Shown here: positions 15,429 to 23,521 of the stretch, one piece after another | Layout of the letters: each line of letters opens with the position of its first letter | How positions within the stretch are numbered: position 1 is the stretch's first letter | From: Kitasatospora sp044457565 | GTDB taxonomy: Bacteria > Actinomycetota > Actinomycetes > Streptomycetales > Streptomycetaceae | Assembly (NCBI RefSeq): GCF_044457565.1 | Contig: NZ_JBITGZ010000001.1 | Location: 186,001-250,000, forward strand | Reading direction: 5' to 3' | DNA length: 64,000 nt | The notes under the pieces: model-generated | Told to the model about the DNA's origin: nothing | What the model saw: the letters and a program-made list of their open reading frames with translations, nothing else | The model's database searches: none | Translations under genes and position numbers: made by a program

Positions 15429-16012
15429 CGGTCACCGAGACGAGCGCGACGGCGCTGCACACCGATGCCGTCCGCGCGCTGAAGGGCTGGCACGCCCCCG
15501 ACGCGGAGCAGGAGCAGCTGCGGCGCGACTACCTGGAGCACCTCGCCGGGCACCCGGACGGCCTGTTCCGGGCCTGCCTGCCGGCGCACATCACCGCCAG
15601 CGCCGTGGTCGTCGACCCGGCCGCCGGTCGGGTGCTGCTGACCCTGCACCCCAAGGTCGGCATCTGGCTGCAGATGGGTGGCCACTGCGAGCCGGGCGAC
15701 CCGGCCCTGGCCGCTGCGGCGCTGCGGGAGGCGACCGAGGAGTCCGGCATCCCGGACCTCACGCTGTTCGCGCCGGACGGCTCGCCCGCGCCGGTACTGC
15801 TCGACCGGCACCTGGTGCGCTGCACCGGCAAGGACCGCCCGGAGAACACCCACCTGGACGTCCAGTACGTCGCGGTGGCCCCGCCCGGTGCCGAGGCGCT
15901 GATCAGCGAGGAGTCGCTGGACCTGCGCTGGTTCGACTTCGACCGGCTGCCCGAGCTGACCGACCACTCGGTGCGCGCACTGGTCACGCGGGCCCGCGAA
16001 CTGACGGCCTGA
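15425..16012 (+). CDS. Nudix hydrolase
   Basis: A 195-residue protein starting at the ATG of an ATGA overlap with the upstream gene, typical of translational coupling. The Nudix box is complete around residues 80-102: G-G-H-C-E-P-G-D then REATEESGI (GX5EX7REUXEEXGU). It hydrolyses a nucleoside-diphosphate-linked substrate with a divalent metal; the actual substrate cannot be read from sequence. Extensions outside the box (HLDVQYVAVAPPG and DLRWFDFDRLPEL) match actinobacterial Nudix proteins paired with TIGR03624 genes. A perfect palindromic terminator follows. Confidence 0.88.
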   Translation: MTVTETSATALHTDAVRALKGWHAPDAEQEQLRRDYLEHLAGHPDGLFRACLPAHITASAVVVDPAAGRVLLTLHPKVGIWLQMGGHCEPGDPALAAAALREATEESGIPDLTLFAPDGSPAPVLLDRHLVRCTGKDRPENTHLDVQYVAVAPPGAEALISEESLDLRWFDFDRLPELTDHSVRALVTRARELTA

Positions 16013-16027
16013 GCCGGCCGACGCGGT

Positions 16028-16051
16028 GAGGGGGCCCGGCCGGGCCCCCTC
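16028..16051. terminator. Terminator after Nudix gene
   Basis: A perfect 24-nt palindrome GAGGGGGCCCGG/CCGGGCCCCCTC between convergent genes. Confidence 0.65.
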
Positions 16052-16149
16052 ATGCGGTCCGGCCCGGGCCGGACCGCTCCGGGCGGGTCCGGTTCGGACC
16101 GCCACCCGCGCTGCCCCGCCGTCGGCCGTTCGGCGCCGGCGGCCGGTCG

Positions 16150-16830
16150 TCAGCGGACCGGAACGCGCCGCGGCGTGAGCAGCTCGCTCGGCTGCACCAG
16201 GACCATGCCGCTGCCGGTGAACGCCATCTCCCAGCCCTCGGTGGCGGTGCCCCGCCGCCGCCAGGCCTCGGTGTTGCTGCTCTGCGCCTGGAGCTGGACC
16301 TCCAGCCCGGAGGACCAGCCGACCACCGCGTCGGCGTCCGCGTACACGTACCGGCCGGGCTCCACCCGCATCACCAGCGGCTGGCCGGAGGTCATCAGCA
16401 CCAGCCGCCCACTGCCGGAGAGCTCCAGGCTGTGGGTGCCCATGCCGGAGATCCGTTCGCCGCCCTCGATGTTCACCACCTGCCAGCTGACGGTGGAGTC
16501 CAGCGCCAGCACGTAGCTGCTGGTCACCGTGAGCCGCTCGCGCTGGAGGTCCAGGATGTGCAGGTGCTGGGCGAGGTTGGCCAGGTAGACCGTGCCGTGC
16601 CCGGTGCAGCGCATCAGGTCCAGGGCCGTCGGGGAGTTGCCGCCACGGCCGCGGCGGCCCGGCGGTGTCCACCCGGTGAACTGGACCCGGCCGGTGTGCG
16701 CGACCATCGCGCCGCTGCGGGCCAGCACGTCCGGCCCGCCGTCCAGGACGACCCGCAGCATCTGCGGGTTCTGCAGGGCGTAGCGGTCGTCGCCGGTCAG
16801 GGCGGTGTGGTCGAGAAGGGGGCTCTGCAC
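16150..16830 (-). CDS. AIM24-family protein
   Basis: A 226-residue single-domain AIM24 (DUF124) protein with the beta-helical repeat features QMLRVVLDGGPDVLARSGAMVAHTGRVQF and YVLALDSTVSWQVVNIEGGERISGMGTHSLELSGSGRLVLMTSG. AIM24 proteins resemble TRAP-like beta-sandwich rings and are often beside TerD genes in Streptomyces; their activity is unknown. It is the third of three AIM24 genes on the minus strand, 21 bp after the second, so the three are probably one operon. No signal or membrane segment. Confidence 0.85.
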   Translation of the reverse strand: MQSPLLDHTALTGDDRYALQNPQMLRVVLDGGPDVLARSGAMVAHTGRVQFTGWTPPGRRGRGGNSPTALDLMRCTGHGTVYLANLAQHLHILDLQRERLTVTSSYVLALDSTVSWQVVNIEGGERISGMGTHSLELSGSGRLVLMTSGQPLVMRVEPGRYVYADADAVVGWSSGLEVQLQAQSSNTEAWRRRGTATEGWEMAFTGSGMVLVQPSELLTPRRVPVR

Positions 16831-16851
16831 GGTGCTCTCCTCAGCCGCGGA

Positions 16852-17544
16852 TCAGCCGCGGATCTTGAGTCGGTCGGAGGTGTCCTCGCTGGGCTGGACG
16901 ACGACGAAGCCCGAGCCCCTGAAGCCCAGCTGGAGTGCCTCGCCGCTGCCACGGCCGATCAGCGCGCCGACCTTGACGGTACGGCGGGTCCTGATCTCCA
17001 GTCCGGTGGTCCAGGCGACCAGCGCGTCCGGGTCGACGTAGGTCTCGGCCTCGGCGCAGTCCAGCACCACGGGCACTCCCCGGGAGGTGACGGAGACCCA
17101 GCCGGAGCCGGCCACCGTGACGTTGAACAGCCCGGTACCGGCCAGCATCGCCGGGCCCTTCACCTTCTCGACCGTGCAGCTCAGCGCGGCGTCCAGGGCC
17201 AGCAGGTGCGAGCCGTTGACGGACAGCGACTCGTCGTCGAGCTGGAGGTTGAGAACGTCCGCGCCGAAGTCGGCGAGGTAGAGGGTGCCGTCACCGGACC
17301 AGCGCAGCAGCGGGCTGCGCTCGCCGGAGGCCCACTCGCCGAGGGCACGCCGGAAGGTCTGGGACACCGCCTCGTACTGGAGGTAGCCGTCGTACGCGAC
17401 CATCGCCCCCGGCTTGGCCAGCACGTCCTGGCCCGAGGTGACCGCGACCTTGCACATCGCGGCGCCGTGGTTGCTCATCCTGGCCGTCGCCGGCGCCTCC
17501 GCGTATCCCTCAAGGTACGTACCCGAGAGCGTCTGCCTCTGCAT
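16852..17544 (-). CDS. AIM24-family protein
   Basis: The ATG at 17544 gives 230 residues beginning MQRQTLSGTYLEGYAEA; a long open frame upstream is in the shadow of the TerD-AIM24 gene. It has the AIM24 pattern MCKVAVTSGQDVLAKPGAMVAYDGYLQYEA, then LLALDAALSCTVEKVKGPAMLAGTGLFNVTVAGSGWVSVTSRG, and ends in FRGSGFVVVQPSED. It sits between the other two AIM24 genes (41 bp after the first, 21 bp before the third). The repeats suggest that the trio arose by tandem duplication. Biochemical role unknown. Confidence 0.85.
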   Translation of the reverse strand: MQRQTLSGTYLEGYAEAPATARMSNHGAAMCKVAVTSGQDVLAKPGAMVAYDGYLQYEAVSQTFRRALGEWASGERSPLLRWSGDGTLYLADFGADVLNLQLDDESLSVNGSHLLALDAALSCTVEKVKGPAMLAGTGLFNVTVAGSGWVSVTSRGVPVVLDCAEAETYVDPDALVAWTTGLEIRTRRTVKVGALIGRGSGEALQLGFRGSGFVVVQPSEDTSDRLKIRG

Positions 17545-17585
17545 GAATACCCCGCCTACCCACCCCGGCCGCGCCGGGGAATCTC

Positions 17586-18956
17586 TCAGACCTCGAACGG
17601 CTGGACGACGATGAAGTTCCCCGGGCCGCCGCGGAACTGCAGGCTGTACGACTCCGCCGCATGCCCCGCGTACGCCGAGCGCCTGATCCGCACCGGCGCG
17701 GTGGTGATCACCTGCGCGCCGCGCGACCACGCCACCAGGGCGTTCACGTCGGCGTAGGTCTCCGGGGCCGGTGTCACCGGCAGCACGACGGGGATGCCGT
17801 TGGTCTTGACGACCACGGTGCCGTGTCCGGCGAACTGCAGGGTGAAGAAGCCGCCGTGCGGCAGCCCCTCGCCCTCGATCCGGCGGACCTCGTGCTCCAG
17901 GCCCGCGTCGAAGGCCAGCACCCGGTCGGCGCTGACGCAGATCGAGTCGCCCTCCAGCCGGACCACGTGCAGGTGGCTGGCCTCGTCGGCGAGGAAGACC
18001 TGCCCCTCGCCGGAGACCCGCATCAGCTTCAGCTGCTGACCCGTCAGATTGCCGGTGAGCTTGCGGAGCATGCCCGAGCTCTCGTGGGCGAAGTCCGCGG
18101 CGCCCTGGTAGGCGACCATGCTGCCCTGCAACGCCAGGACGTCCTGGCCCTTGGTGAGGGTGAACCGGACGAGATGGTCGTTCTGCTTCAGCCAGCCCGT
18201 CTGTTCGGGGAGCTCGGCGTACTTGACCAGCGAGAGCTTCACACCGGGGGCCTGCGGCTGGGCCGGGATCGGGAGCGTGGGTGCCTGCGGCACTGCGGCG
18301 GGCGCCGTTGCGGGCGTCGGCAGAGGTGTGAAGGCGGGCAGGGTGGCCTGCGCGGGAATCGGCGCGGGAATCGGCCCGGGGACGGGCGCGGCGACGGGCG
18401 CGGGTGTCGGCGGCACGGGTTCGTCCTCCAGGACCTCGCCGCCGAAGTTCTCCAGCAGCGCCTGCAACCCGCCGTCGAAGCCCTGACCGACCGCCGAGAA
18501 CCGCCACTCGCCGCTGCGGCGGTAGAGGTCCGCCAGCATCACCGCGCGTTCGGTGCTGAACTCGGCGCCCGTGAAGGAGTACCGGCCGACCTCCTGGCCA
18601 CCCGCCACGATCCGTACGTACCCGGAGGCCACCTGCGACATCCGGCCGTCGCCGTCGATAGTCGCGGTCAGGCTGAGCTTGTGGATGGACTCGGGCACCT
18701 GCGGCAGCACGACGCGCAAGGCCTCATGGTCTCCGGACTGCGCGCCGAGGAGCTCCACCGACTTCTCGGGTGTGGCGGGCTGGTTGAAGAAGACGAAGTA
18801 CCGGTCGTCGCTGAGCCGCTCCTCGGCGTCCAGCCCGAAGCAGCTGATGTCGAAGGTGAGCCCCGGTGCGGTCAACTGCACGCCCAGGTAGAGCTCGGTA
18901 CCCGAGGTGAGGTCACCGATGCGGACGCGGGACGCCTTGGCGAGTTCCCTGGTCAT
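17586..18956 (-). CDS. TerD domain fused to AIM24 domain
   Basis: A 456-residue two-domain protein. Residues 1-165 form a TerD domain with the calcium-binding pattern FDISCFGLDAEERLSDDRYFVFFNQPATPEKSVEL and the late RVVLPQVPESIHKLSLTATID. Residues about 180-245 are a Pro/Ala-rich linker with PAPVAAPVPGPIPAPIPA repeats. Residues about 246-456 form an AIM24 domain (VRFTLTKGQDVLALQGSMVAYQG) ending FIVVQPFEV. TerD proteins belong to the tellurite and general stress (ter) modules and bind calcium. The fusion, and the two AIM24 genes behind it, imply that the two domains act together, probably in a stress response. Confidence 0.88.
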   Translation of the reverse strand: MTRELAKASRVRIGDLTSGTELYLGVQLTAPGLTFDISCFGLDAEERLSDDRYFVFFNQPATPEKSVELLGAQSGDHEALRVVLPQVPESIHKLSLTATIDGDGRMSQVASGYVRIVAGGQEVGRYSFTGAEFSTERAVMLADLYRRSGEWRFSAVGQGFDGGLQALLENFGGEVLEDEPVPPTPAPVAAPVPGPIPAPIPAQATLPAFTPLPTPATAPAAVPQAPTLPIPAQPQAPGVKLSLVKYAELPEQTGWLKQNDHLVRFTLTKGQDVLALQGSMVAYQGAADFAHESSGMLRKLTGNLTGQQLKLMRVSGEGQVFLADEASHLHVVRLEGDSICVSADRVLAFDAGLEHEVRRIEGEGLPHGGFFTLQFAGHGTVVVKTNGIPVVLPVTPAPETYADVNALVAWSRGAQVITTAPVRIRRSAYAGHAAESYSLQFRGGPGNFIVVQPFEV

Positions 18957-19115
18957 GGCGCTGAGATCGCCCTCCCCTGTGTACCGGCCTGGTCCCCGCG
19001 ACCCTATCCCAGCGGTGCCGCTCCGCAGCAGGGTTGCAACCGCCCCGACCGCCCCGGCCCGCCTGCTCCGGCCACACGGCCGGCCGGCTGGGCGGCTGGG
19101 CGGCCGGACGTGCTC

Positions 19116-19910
19116 CTAGGCGCAGGGATCCCCGGCGGCCGGACGGCTGGGATCCTGCCCCTCGGACTGGCGGTCCCCGCGGGCGCCGGGGATGTGCGGC
19201 AGTCGGGCCGCCGACACCACGCCCTCCAGGTAGCCGCGGGCCCGCTCGGTGCGCGGGTAGGACTCCAGCAGCGCCCAGAAGCCCGGCCCGTGATCGGGCA
19301 CCAGCAGGTGGGCGAGCTCGTGCAGCAGCACGTAGTCGACGACGTACTCGGGCATCCCCTGCAACCGGTGGGAGAGCCGGATCGTCCGCTCGCTCGGGGT
19401 GCAGGAGCCCCAGCGGGAGTTCTGGTTGGTCACCCAGCGGACCTGGTCCGGCCGGGCCCGGCCGCCGAGGTAGCTGGTGGACAGCTCACGCGCCCGGGCG
19501 GCGAGCGCGTCGTCACCGAGCACCCGGCGGCTCTCCTGGGCGGCCAGCTTCTCCAGCATCTGGGCCACCCAGCGCTGCTCCTCGGCCGACGACATCCGGG
19601 CCGGGATCAGCACCACGGTGCGGTCGCCCTCGCGGTACGCGGAGACGGTACGGCTGCGCCGGGCGCTGCGGCGGACCTCGACCCTGGAGCGGTCCACCGT
19701 CTGCTCCTTGCCCGGGCCGCCGGGCGGCTGGCCCCCGGCGAGGGGCTGGACGTGGGGCTGGGCGCCGTGGGGCTGCTGGGTGTTCTGGGGCGTCATCGGC
19801 TGGACGGAATTCGGACGGCCACGCGTGCTCGGCGCCGCGACTCCCGACCCGGACGCTGCACGGGCACGCCGACGCGACGCCGAGGGATGGGAGTCCCGTT
19901 CGGCCGCCAT
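19116..19910 (-). CDS. YgjP/M48-type zinc metallopeptidase
   Basis: 264 residues: a disordered Pro/Gln-rich N-terminus (about 1-75) precedes a DUF45/YgjP-like domain. The zinc motif is HELAHLLVPDHGPGFWALLE, giving His-Glu-x-x-His and a third histidine in DHGPGFW. Before it lie WGSCTPSERTIRLSHRLQGMPEYVVDYVLLHE, the usual YgjP context (N-SRWGSC). This fold is shared by SprT- and WssA-type metallopeptidases. The ATG at 19910 lacks a ribosome site, but TAACGT (19919-19924) is 8 nt away, so the start may be leaderless; an internal ATG at 19796 is an alternative. The substrate is unknown. Confidence 0.85.
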   Translation of the reverse strand: MAAERDSHPSASRRRARAASGSGVAAPSTRGRPNSVQPMTPQNTQQPHGAQPHVQPLAGGQPPGGPGKEQTVDRSRVEVRRSARRSRTVSAYREGDRTVVLIPARMSSAEEQRWVAQMLEKLAAQESRRVLGDDALAARARELSTSYLGGRARPDQVRWVTNQNSRWGSCTPSERTIRLSHRLQGMPEYVVDYVLLHELAHLLVPDHGPGFWALLESYPRTERARGYLEGVVSAARLPHIPGARGDRQSEGQDPSRPAAGDPCA

Positions 19911-19918
19911 GGCACACG

Positions 19919-19924
19919 ACGTTA
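19919..19924 (-). promoter_or_regulatory. -10-like element of the metallopeptidase gene
   Basis: TAACGT on the minus strand, 8 nt before the ATG at 19910; supports that start and a leaderless mRNA. Confidence 0.35.
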
Positions 19925-20036
19925 CCTGTTCCCCATGACAGAAGTCCGCTGCCGTGGCCGAAATCTTTCGTGGAGTGATCGCTAACGAAAGGCCGACGAC
20001 CAGTGACGGGAGGGGGTGGCCGAGTCAGCCGGCAGG

Positions 20037-20045
20037 TTATCCACA
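20037..20045 (+). promoter_or_regulatory. DnaA box TTATCCACA
   Basis: An exact match to the classical DnaA 9-mer. It faces a second box at 20084-20092 with 38 bp between them; the wider repeat is GGTTATCCACAGG facing CCTGTGGACAACC. Confidence 0.6.
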
Positions 20046-20083
20046 GGGTGTGCGAAGGGATCTTCCGATCATCGGTGCGAGCC

Positions 20084-20092
20084 TGTGGACAA
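20084..20092 (-). promoter_or_regulatory. DnaA box TTGTCCACA
   Basis: An exact match (minus strand) to the Streptomyces DnaA box consensus TTGTCCACA, inverted relative to the box at 20037. Both lie about 100 bp upstream of the ThiF-like gene. Confidence 0.65.
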
Positions 20093-20186
20093 CCGTGCGC
20101 GGCGGCCCCTGCGGATCGGGCATTCTGCGGGGGCGGCGATGGACCTCGCCGTACCTGCGACGGCCCCACCGGGAGGGAATCCCCAG

Positions 20187-21293
20187 ATGCGACCCGTGCT
20201 CAAGCCCGTGCTCAAGCCCGCCCTCGCCCGCACCTGGCGGGACACCGAGACCCTGCAGTTCGGCGCCGTCCACCGGCACGCGCGCGTCGTCGAGCGGGCC
20301 GACACCGCCGTCTGCTCCTTCCTCTCCCTGCTCGACGGCACCCGTGAGCGGCCCGCGCTGCTGGCGGCCGGCGAGCGCCTCGGCCTCGGCCGGGATCCCA
20401 CCGGCGACCTGCTGGACGACCTGGAGAAGGGCGGCCTGCTCGACGACGCCGCGGCCACCTGGGAGGCCCTGGAGTGCTATCCGCAACCACGCCGCGAGCT
20501 CCTGGGCCCGGATCTGGCCTCGCTGTCCCTGGTACGCCCCGAGCCCGGCGCCGGCCCCGCCGCGCTGCGGGGCCGGGCCGCGGCCCGGGTCGAGGTGCGC
20601 GGCGCGGGGCGGGTGGGCAGCGCCGTGGCGGCCGCGCTGGCGGCCGGCGGGGTCGGCATCGTCACGGTCGTGGACACCGGCCGGGTCACCCCGGGCGACT
20701 GCTCACCAGCCGGCCTGGCGCCGACCGAGGTCGGGCGGCTGCGGGCGACCGCCGCCCGCGAGAGCGTCCAGCGCGCGGCGGGCTTCGCCCCGGGCGGCTC
20801 ACGCACGGCGGCCGCCGGCCGTTCGGCTCCACCCCCCACGCTCGTGGTGCTGGCACCCCGCAGTGGCAGCGGGGCCTTCGCCGGCGGCGCGTACGGGGCC
20901 CGGCCACTGATGCGGGCCGGGGTGCCGCACCTGTACACGGGGGTGGTCGAACACCTCGGGGTGGTCGGCCCGCTGGTGCTGCCCGGTACCTCGGCCTGCG
21001 GTGGCTGCCTGGCCTTCGCCCGCACCGAGGAGGATCCTGCCTGGCCCCGGCTGCTCCCCCAGCTGGCCGAGGACGGCCCGGGCCCGGCCCGCACCCCGGC
21101 CTGCGACGGCGCACTGGCGACGGCTGTCGCGGGGCTGGCGGCCCTGCACGTCCTGCTCCACCTGGACGGCACCGGGCCGCCCAGCGTCGACGGCTGGTGC
21201 GAGCTCTCCGCCGCCGACGGCATGGCCCGGCGGCTGCGGCTGCGGCCACACCCCGACTGCGGCTGCCAGTGGCAACCCGGGGCACCGGCCTGA
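20187..21293 (+). CDS. Orphan ThiF/E1-like protein with zinc-type cysteine pairs
   Basis: The ATG at 20187 follows GGGAGGG and gives 368 residues. The N-terminal 110 residues look like the small winged-helix or leader-binding part of cyclodehydratase-associated ThiF proteins. A Rossmann segment follows (GAGRVGSA 139-146, Asp163). Two cysteine pairs typical of E1-like zinc sites are C271-x-x-C274 and C358-x-C360. However, the E1 adenylation residues after the nucleotide motif are not recognisable (VVDTGRVTPGDCSP). No precursor peptide, YcaO or dehydrogenase gene is adjacent. It is therefore best called an orphan, possibly non-catalytic ThiF-family protein rather than part of a RiPP cluster. 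Confidence 0.75.
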   Translation: MRPVLKPVLKPALARTWRDTETLQFGAVHRHARVVERADTAVCSFLSLLDGTRERPALLAAGERLGLGRDPTGDLLDDLEKGGLLDDAAATWEALECYPQPRRELLGPDLASLSLVRPEPGAGPAALRGRAAARVEVRGAGRVGSAVAAALAAGGVGIVTVVDTGRVTPGDCSPAGLAPTEVGRLRATAARESVQRAAGFAPGGSRTAAAGRSAPPPTLVVLAPRSGSGAFAGGAYGARPLMRAGVPHLYTGVVEHLGVVGPLVLPGTSACGGCLAFARTEEDPAWPRLLPQLAEDGPGPARTPACDGALATAVAGLAALHVLLHLDGTGPPSVDGWCELSAADGMARRLRLRPHPDCGCQWQPGAPA

Positions 21294-21611
21294 CCCCCGC
21301 GGACCCGGCCGAGCACCGGGCTCGGGGCACCGGGCTCCGGGCGCGGGGCTCCGGGCGCGGGGCTCGGGGCACGTACGGCCGGTGGTAGGGCCGGTGCGCG
21401 AGACAGGACGGGCAGCCGCTCGGGCGCCTGACCGGGCGGGGCCGGTGGCCCGGAGCACCCGCCCGGCCCGGCGCTGGTCGGGGCGCGATCAGGACAATCG
21501 TCAATTCGACCGAGGTGCCACCGGGAGCGGGCACAATGGCGTAGTGACCAACGTCCCTCAGGCCCGCGCGGCTCGCGCCGGCCACCGTGGGCGTCTGACT
21601 GGGAGGCCCGG
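21294..21611. other. 318-bp intergenic region
   Basis: The left half (about 21310-21370) is a low-complexity array of GGGCTCCGGGCGC-like units. The right half contains GGCACAATGGCG, a possible -10 region for the AarF-like gene. No ORF with a ribosome site is seen. Confidence 0.5.
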
Positions 21612-23033
21612 GTGAGCGATCTTCCGCGCAAGGCAGTGACCCGTACGGCAAGGCTCGCTGCCCTGCCGCTGGGGATAGCCGGTCGGGCCACACTCGGTCT
21701 CGGCAAGCGGATCGGCGGCCGCTCCGCCGAGGTGGTGACGGCCGAACTCCAGCAGGCCACCGCGGACCAGCTCTTCAAGGTCCTCGGCGAGCTCAAGGGC
21801 GGGGCGATGAAGTTCGGGCAGGTGCTGTCCGTCTTCGAGGCCGCGCTGCCGGAGGAGGTCGCCGGGCCGTACCGGGCCGCGCTGACGAAGCTTCAGGACG
21901 CCGCGCCCCCGATGCCCGCCGCCAAGGTGCACAGCGCACTCGCCGAGCGGCTCGGCGAGGACTGGCGCAGCCGCTTCAAGAGCTTCGACGACAAGCCGGC
22001 CGCCGCCGCCTCGATCGGGCAGGTACACCGGGCCGTCTGGCACGACGGCCGGGAGGTCGCCGTCAAGGTGCAGTACCCGGGCGCCGGGGAGGCTCTGCTG
22101 GCGGACCTCACCCAGCTGAGCCGGGTCGCCTGGCTGCTCGGCCCGCTGATCCCCGGGTTGGACATCAAGCCGCTGATCACGGAGCTGCGCGAGCGGGTCT
22201 CCGAGGAGCTGGACTACGAACTGGAGGCGAAGGCGCAGCAGCGGCACGCCGAGGAGTTCGCCGGCGATCCGGACATCCAGGTGCCGGGCGTGGTGGCCCA
22301 GGCCGACCAGGTGCTGGTCACCGAGTGGATGGGCGGCACCCCGCTGGCCGAGGTGATCGCGGGCGGCACCCAGGAGGAGCGGGACCGCGCCGGGCACCTG
22401 CTCGCCCGCTTCCTGTTCGCCGGTCCGTCCCGGACGGGGCTGCTGCACGCTGACCCGCACCCGGGGAACTTCCGGCTGCTCAAGGACGACGGCCCCGCCG
22501 AGGGCTGGCGGCTCGGGGTGCTCGACTTCGGCACGGTCGACCGGCTGCCGGGCGGTCTGCCCTCCCCGATCGGGGACTCGCTGCGGATGGCTCTGGCCGG
22601 CGACGCGGCCGGGGTGCTGGAGATGCTGCGTGAGGAGGGCTTCGTCAAGCCCTCGATCGCGCTCGACCCGGACGCGGTGCTCGACTACCTGCTGCCGATC
22701 ATCGAGCCGGCTGCGGTGGAGACCTTCCACTTCACCCGCAGCTGGATGCGCTCCCAGGCCGCGCGGATCGCCGACCCGCGCTCTCCCGCCTACAACCTCG
22801 GCAAGCAGCTCAACCTGCCGCCGGCGTACCTGCTGATCCACCGGGTGACGCTCAGCACCATCGGGGTGCTCTGCCAGTTGGGCGCCAACGCGCCGTTCCG
22901 GGCGGAGATGCTGGAGTGGCTGCCGGGGTTCACCACCGAGGGCGCGGCCGGCCGGGTGCTCGACGGCGAGCCGCTCGTCAAAGCCGCCGTCGGGAAGCCC
23001 GCCACCGGCAGACGGCCCGTCAGGAAGAGCTGA
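21612..23033 (+). CDS. AarF/ABC1/UbiB-family atypical kinase
   Basis: A 473-residue protein from GTG 21612 (GGGAGG upstream). It shows the family's defining elements in order: the KxGQ loop (GGAMKFGQVLS near residue 62-72), the Ala-rich loop AAAASIGQVHRA, the lysine strand (VAVKVQYPG), HADPHPGNFRLL with its catalytic Asp, and the LDFG metal-binding motif. ABC1 kinases are membrane-associated ATPases or kinases that support quinone or lipid metabolism in other organisms. In actinobacteria, which use menaquinone, the role is not established. No ubiquinone genes are nearby. It ends at a terminator facing the wblC operon. Confidence 0.9.
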   Translation: MSDLPRKAVTRTARLAALPLGIAGRATLGLGKRIGGRSAEVVTAELQQATADQLFKVLGELKGGAMKFGQVLSVFEAALPEEVAGPYRAALTKLQDAAPPMPAAKVHSALAERLGEDWRSRFKSFDDKPAAAASIGQVHRAVWHDGREVAVKVQYPGAGEALLADLTQLSRVAWLLGPLIPGLDIKPLITELRERVSEELDYELEAKAQQRHAEEFAGDPDIQVPGVVAQADQVLVTEWMGGTPLAEVIAGGTQEERDRAGHLLARFLFAGPSRTGLLHADPHPGNFRLLKDDGPAEGWRLGVLDFGTVDRLPGGLPSPIGDSLRMALAGDAAGVLEMLREEGFVKPSIALDPDAVLDYLLPIIEPAAVETFHFTRSWMRSQAARIADPRSPAYNLGKQLNLPPAYLLIHRVTLSTIGVLCQLGANAPFRAEMLEWLPGFTTEGAAGRVLDGEPLVKAAVGKPATGRRPVRKS

Positions 23034-23052
23034 CGGACCTACCGGAACACGA

Positions 23053-23090
23053 CCGATGGCCGCTCCCCGCAAAGGGGGGGCGGCCATCGG
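23053..23090. terminator. Terminator between aarF-like gene and wblC operon
   Basis: A 10-bp outer stem CCGATGGCCG/CGGCCATCGG extended by C/G pairs to about 16 pairs, loop GCAAA, between convergent transcripts. Confidence 0.75.
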
Positions 23091-23122
23091 TACGACGGGG
23101 GTGAAGCGTGCGCCGGCGCCTG

Positions 23123-23521
23123 TTACATCAGTGCGACGGCAAGGGCCTTGCGGGCCCGCAGCGAGGCGCGCTCGGCCCGCAGCTTGAGCCTGCGGGCGCG
23201 CACCACCCGGGTGACCACGCGTTCGTGCTCCGCCTCCTGGAGGCGGTCTTGCATATGGGCACGGGCCAGGGCTTCGTGGAGAAGTTGCATCTCAAGGGTC
23301 CTGTTCTGGATCTGAAGTTCAGCGGTCTGCTCGGCGCGGACGGTCGGATCGATGGCGGCGGCGGTCATTTCGTGGTCCTGCTCGTGGTGCGTGGCGGGGA
23401 AGGGGATGCTGCGGGCAACGTCCGCCTTGGCGGCGGCGAGGCGTACGGAGTCGCGCAGGGCACTGTCCAGCGGGGGCTGCTCTCCCCGGCGGACGGCCTC
23501 GGCTGCGAGCGCGGGGGTCAC
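23123..23521 (-). CDS. Small coiled-coil protein translationally coupled to wblC
   Basis: The frame opens earlier, but the most sensible start is the GTG at 23521, which overlaps the wblC TGA as GTGA. This gives 132 residues. It is rich in Ala, Arg, Glu and Gln; the middle (EQTAELQIQNRTLEMQLLHEALARAHMQDRLQEAEHERVV) should form a long amphipathic or coiled-coil helix, and the C-terminus is strongly basic (RARRLKLRAERASLRARKAL). No known domain is recognised. Coupling to a regulator of antibiotic resistance suggests a role in the same stress, but that is inference only. It terminates at a strong hairpin. Confidence 0.65.
   Translation of the reverse strand: MTPALAAEAVRRGEQPPLDSALRDSVRLAAAKADVARSIPFPATHHEQDHEMTAAAIDPTVRAEQTAELQIQNRTLEMQLLHEALARAHMQDRLQEAEHERVVTRVVRARRLKLRAERASLRARKALAVALM

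Noticed and set aside
20187..21293. RiPP (thiazole/oxazole peptide) gene cluster
   Set aside because: The ThiF-like protein resembles members of such clusters, but no precursor peptide, YcaO cyclase, dehydrogenase or peptidase of that kind is adjacent.
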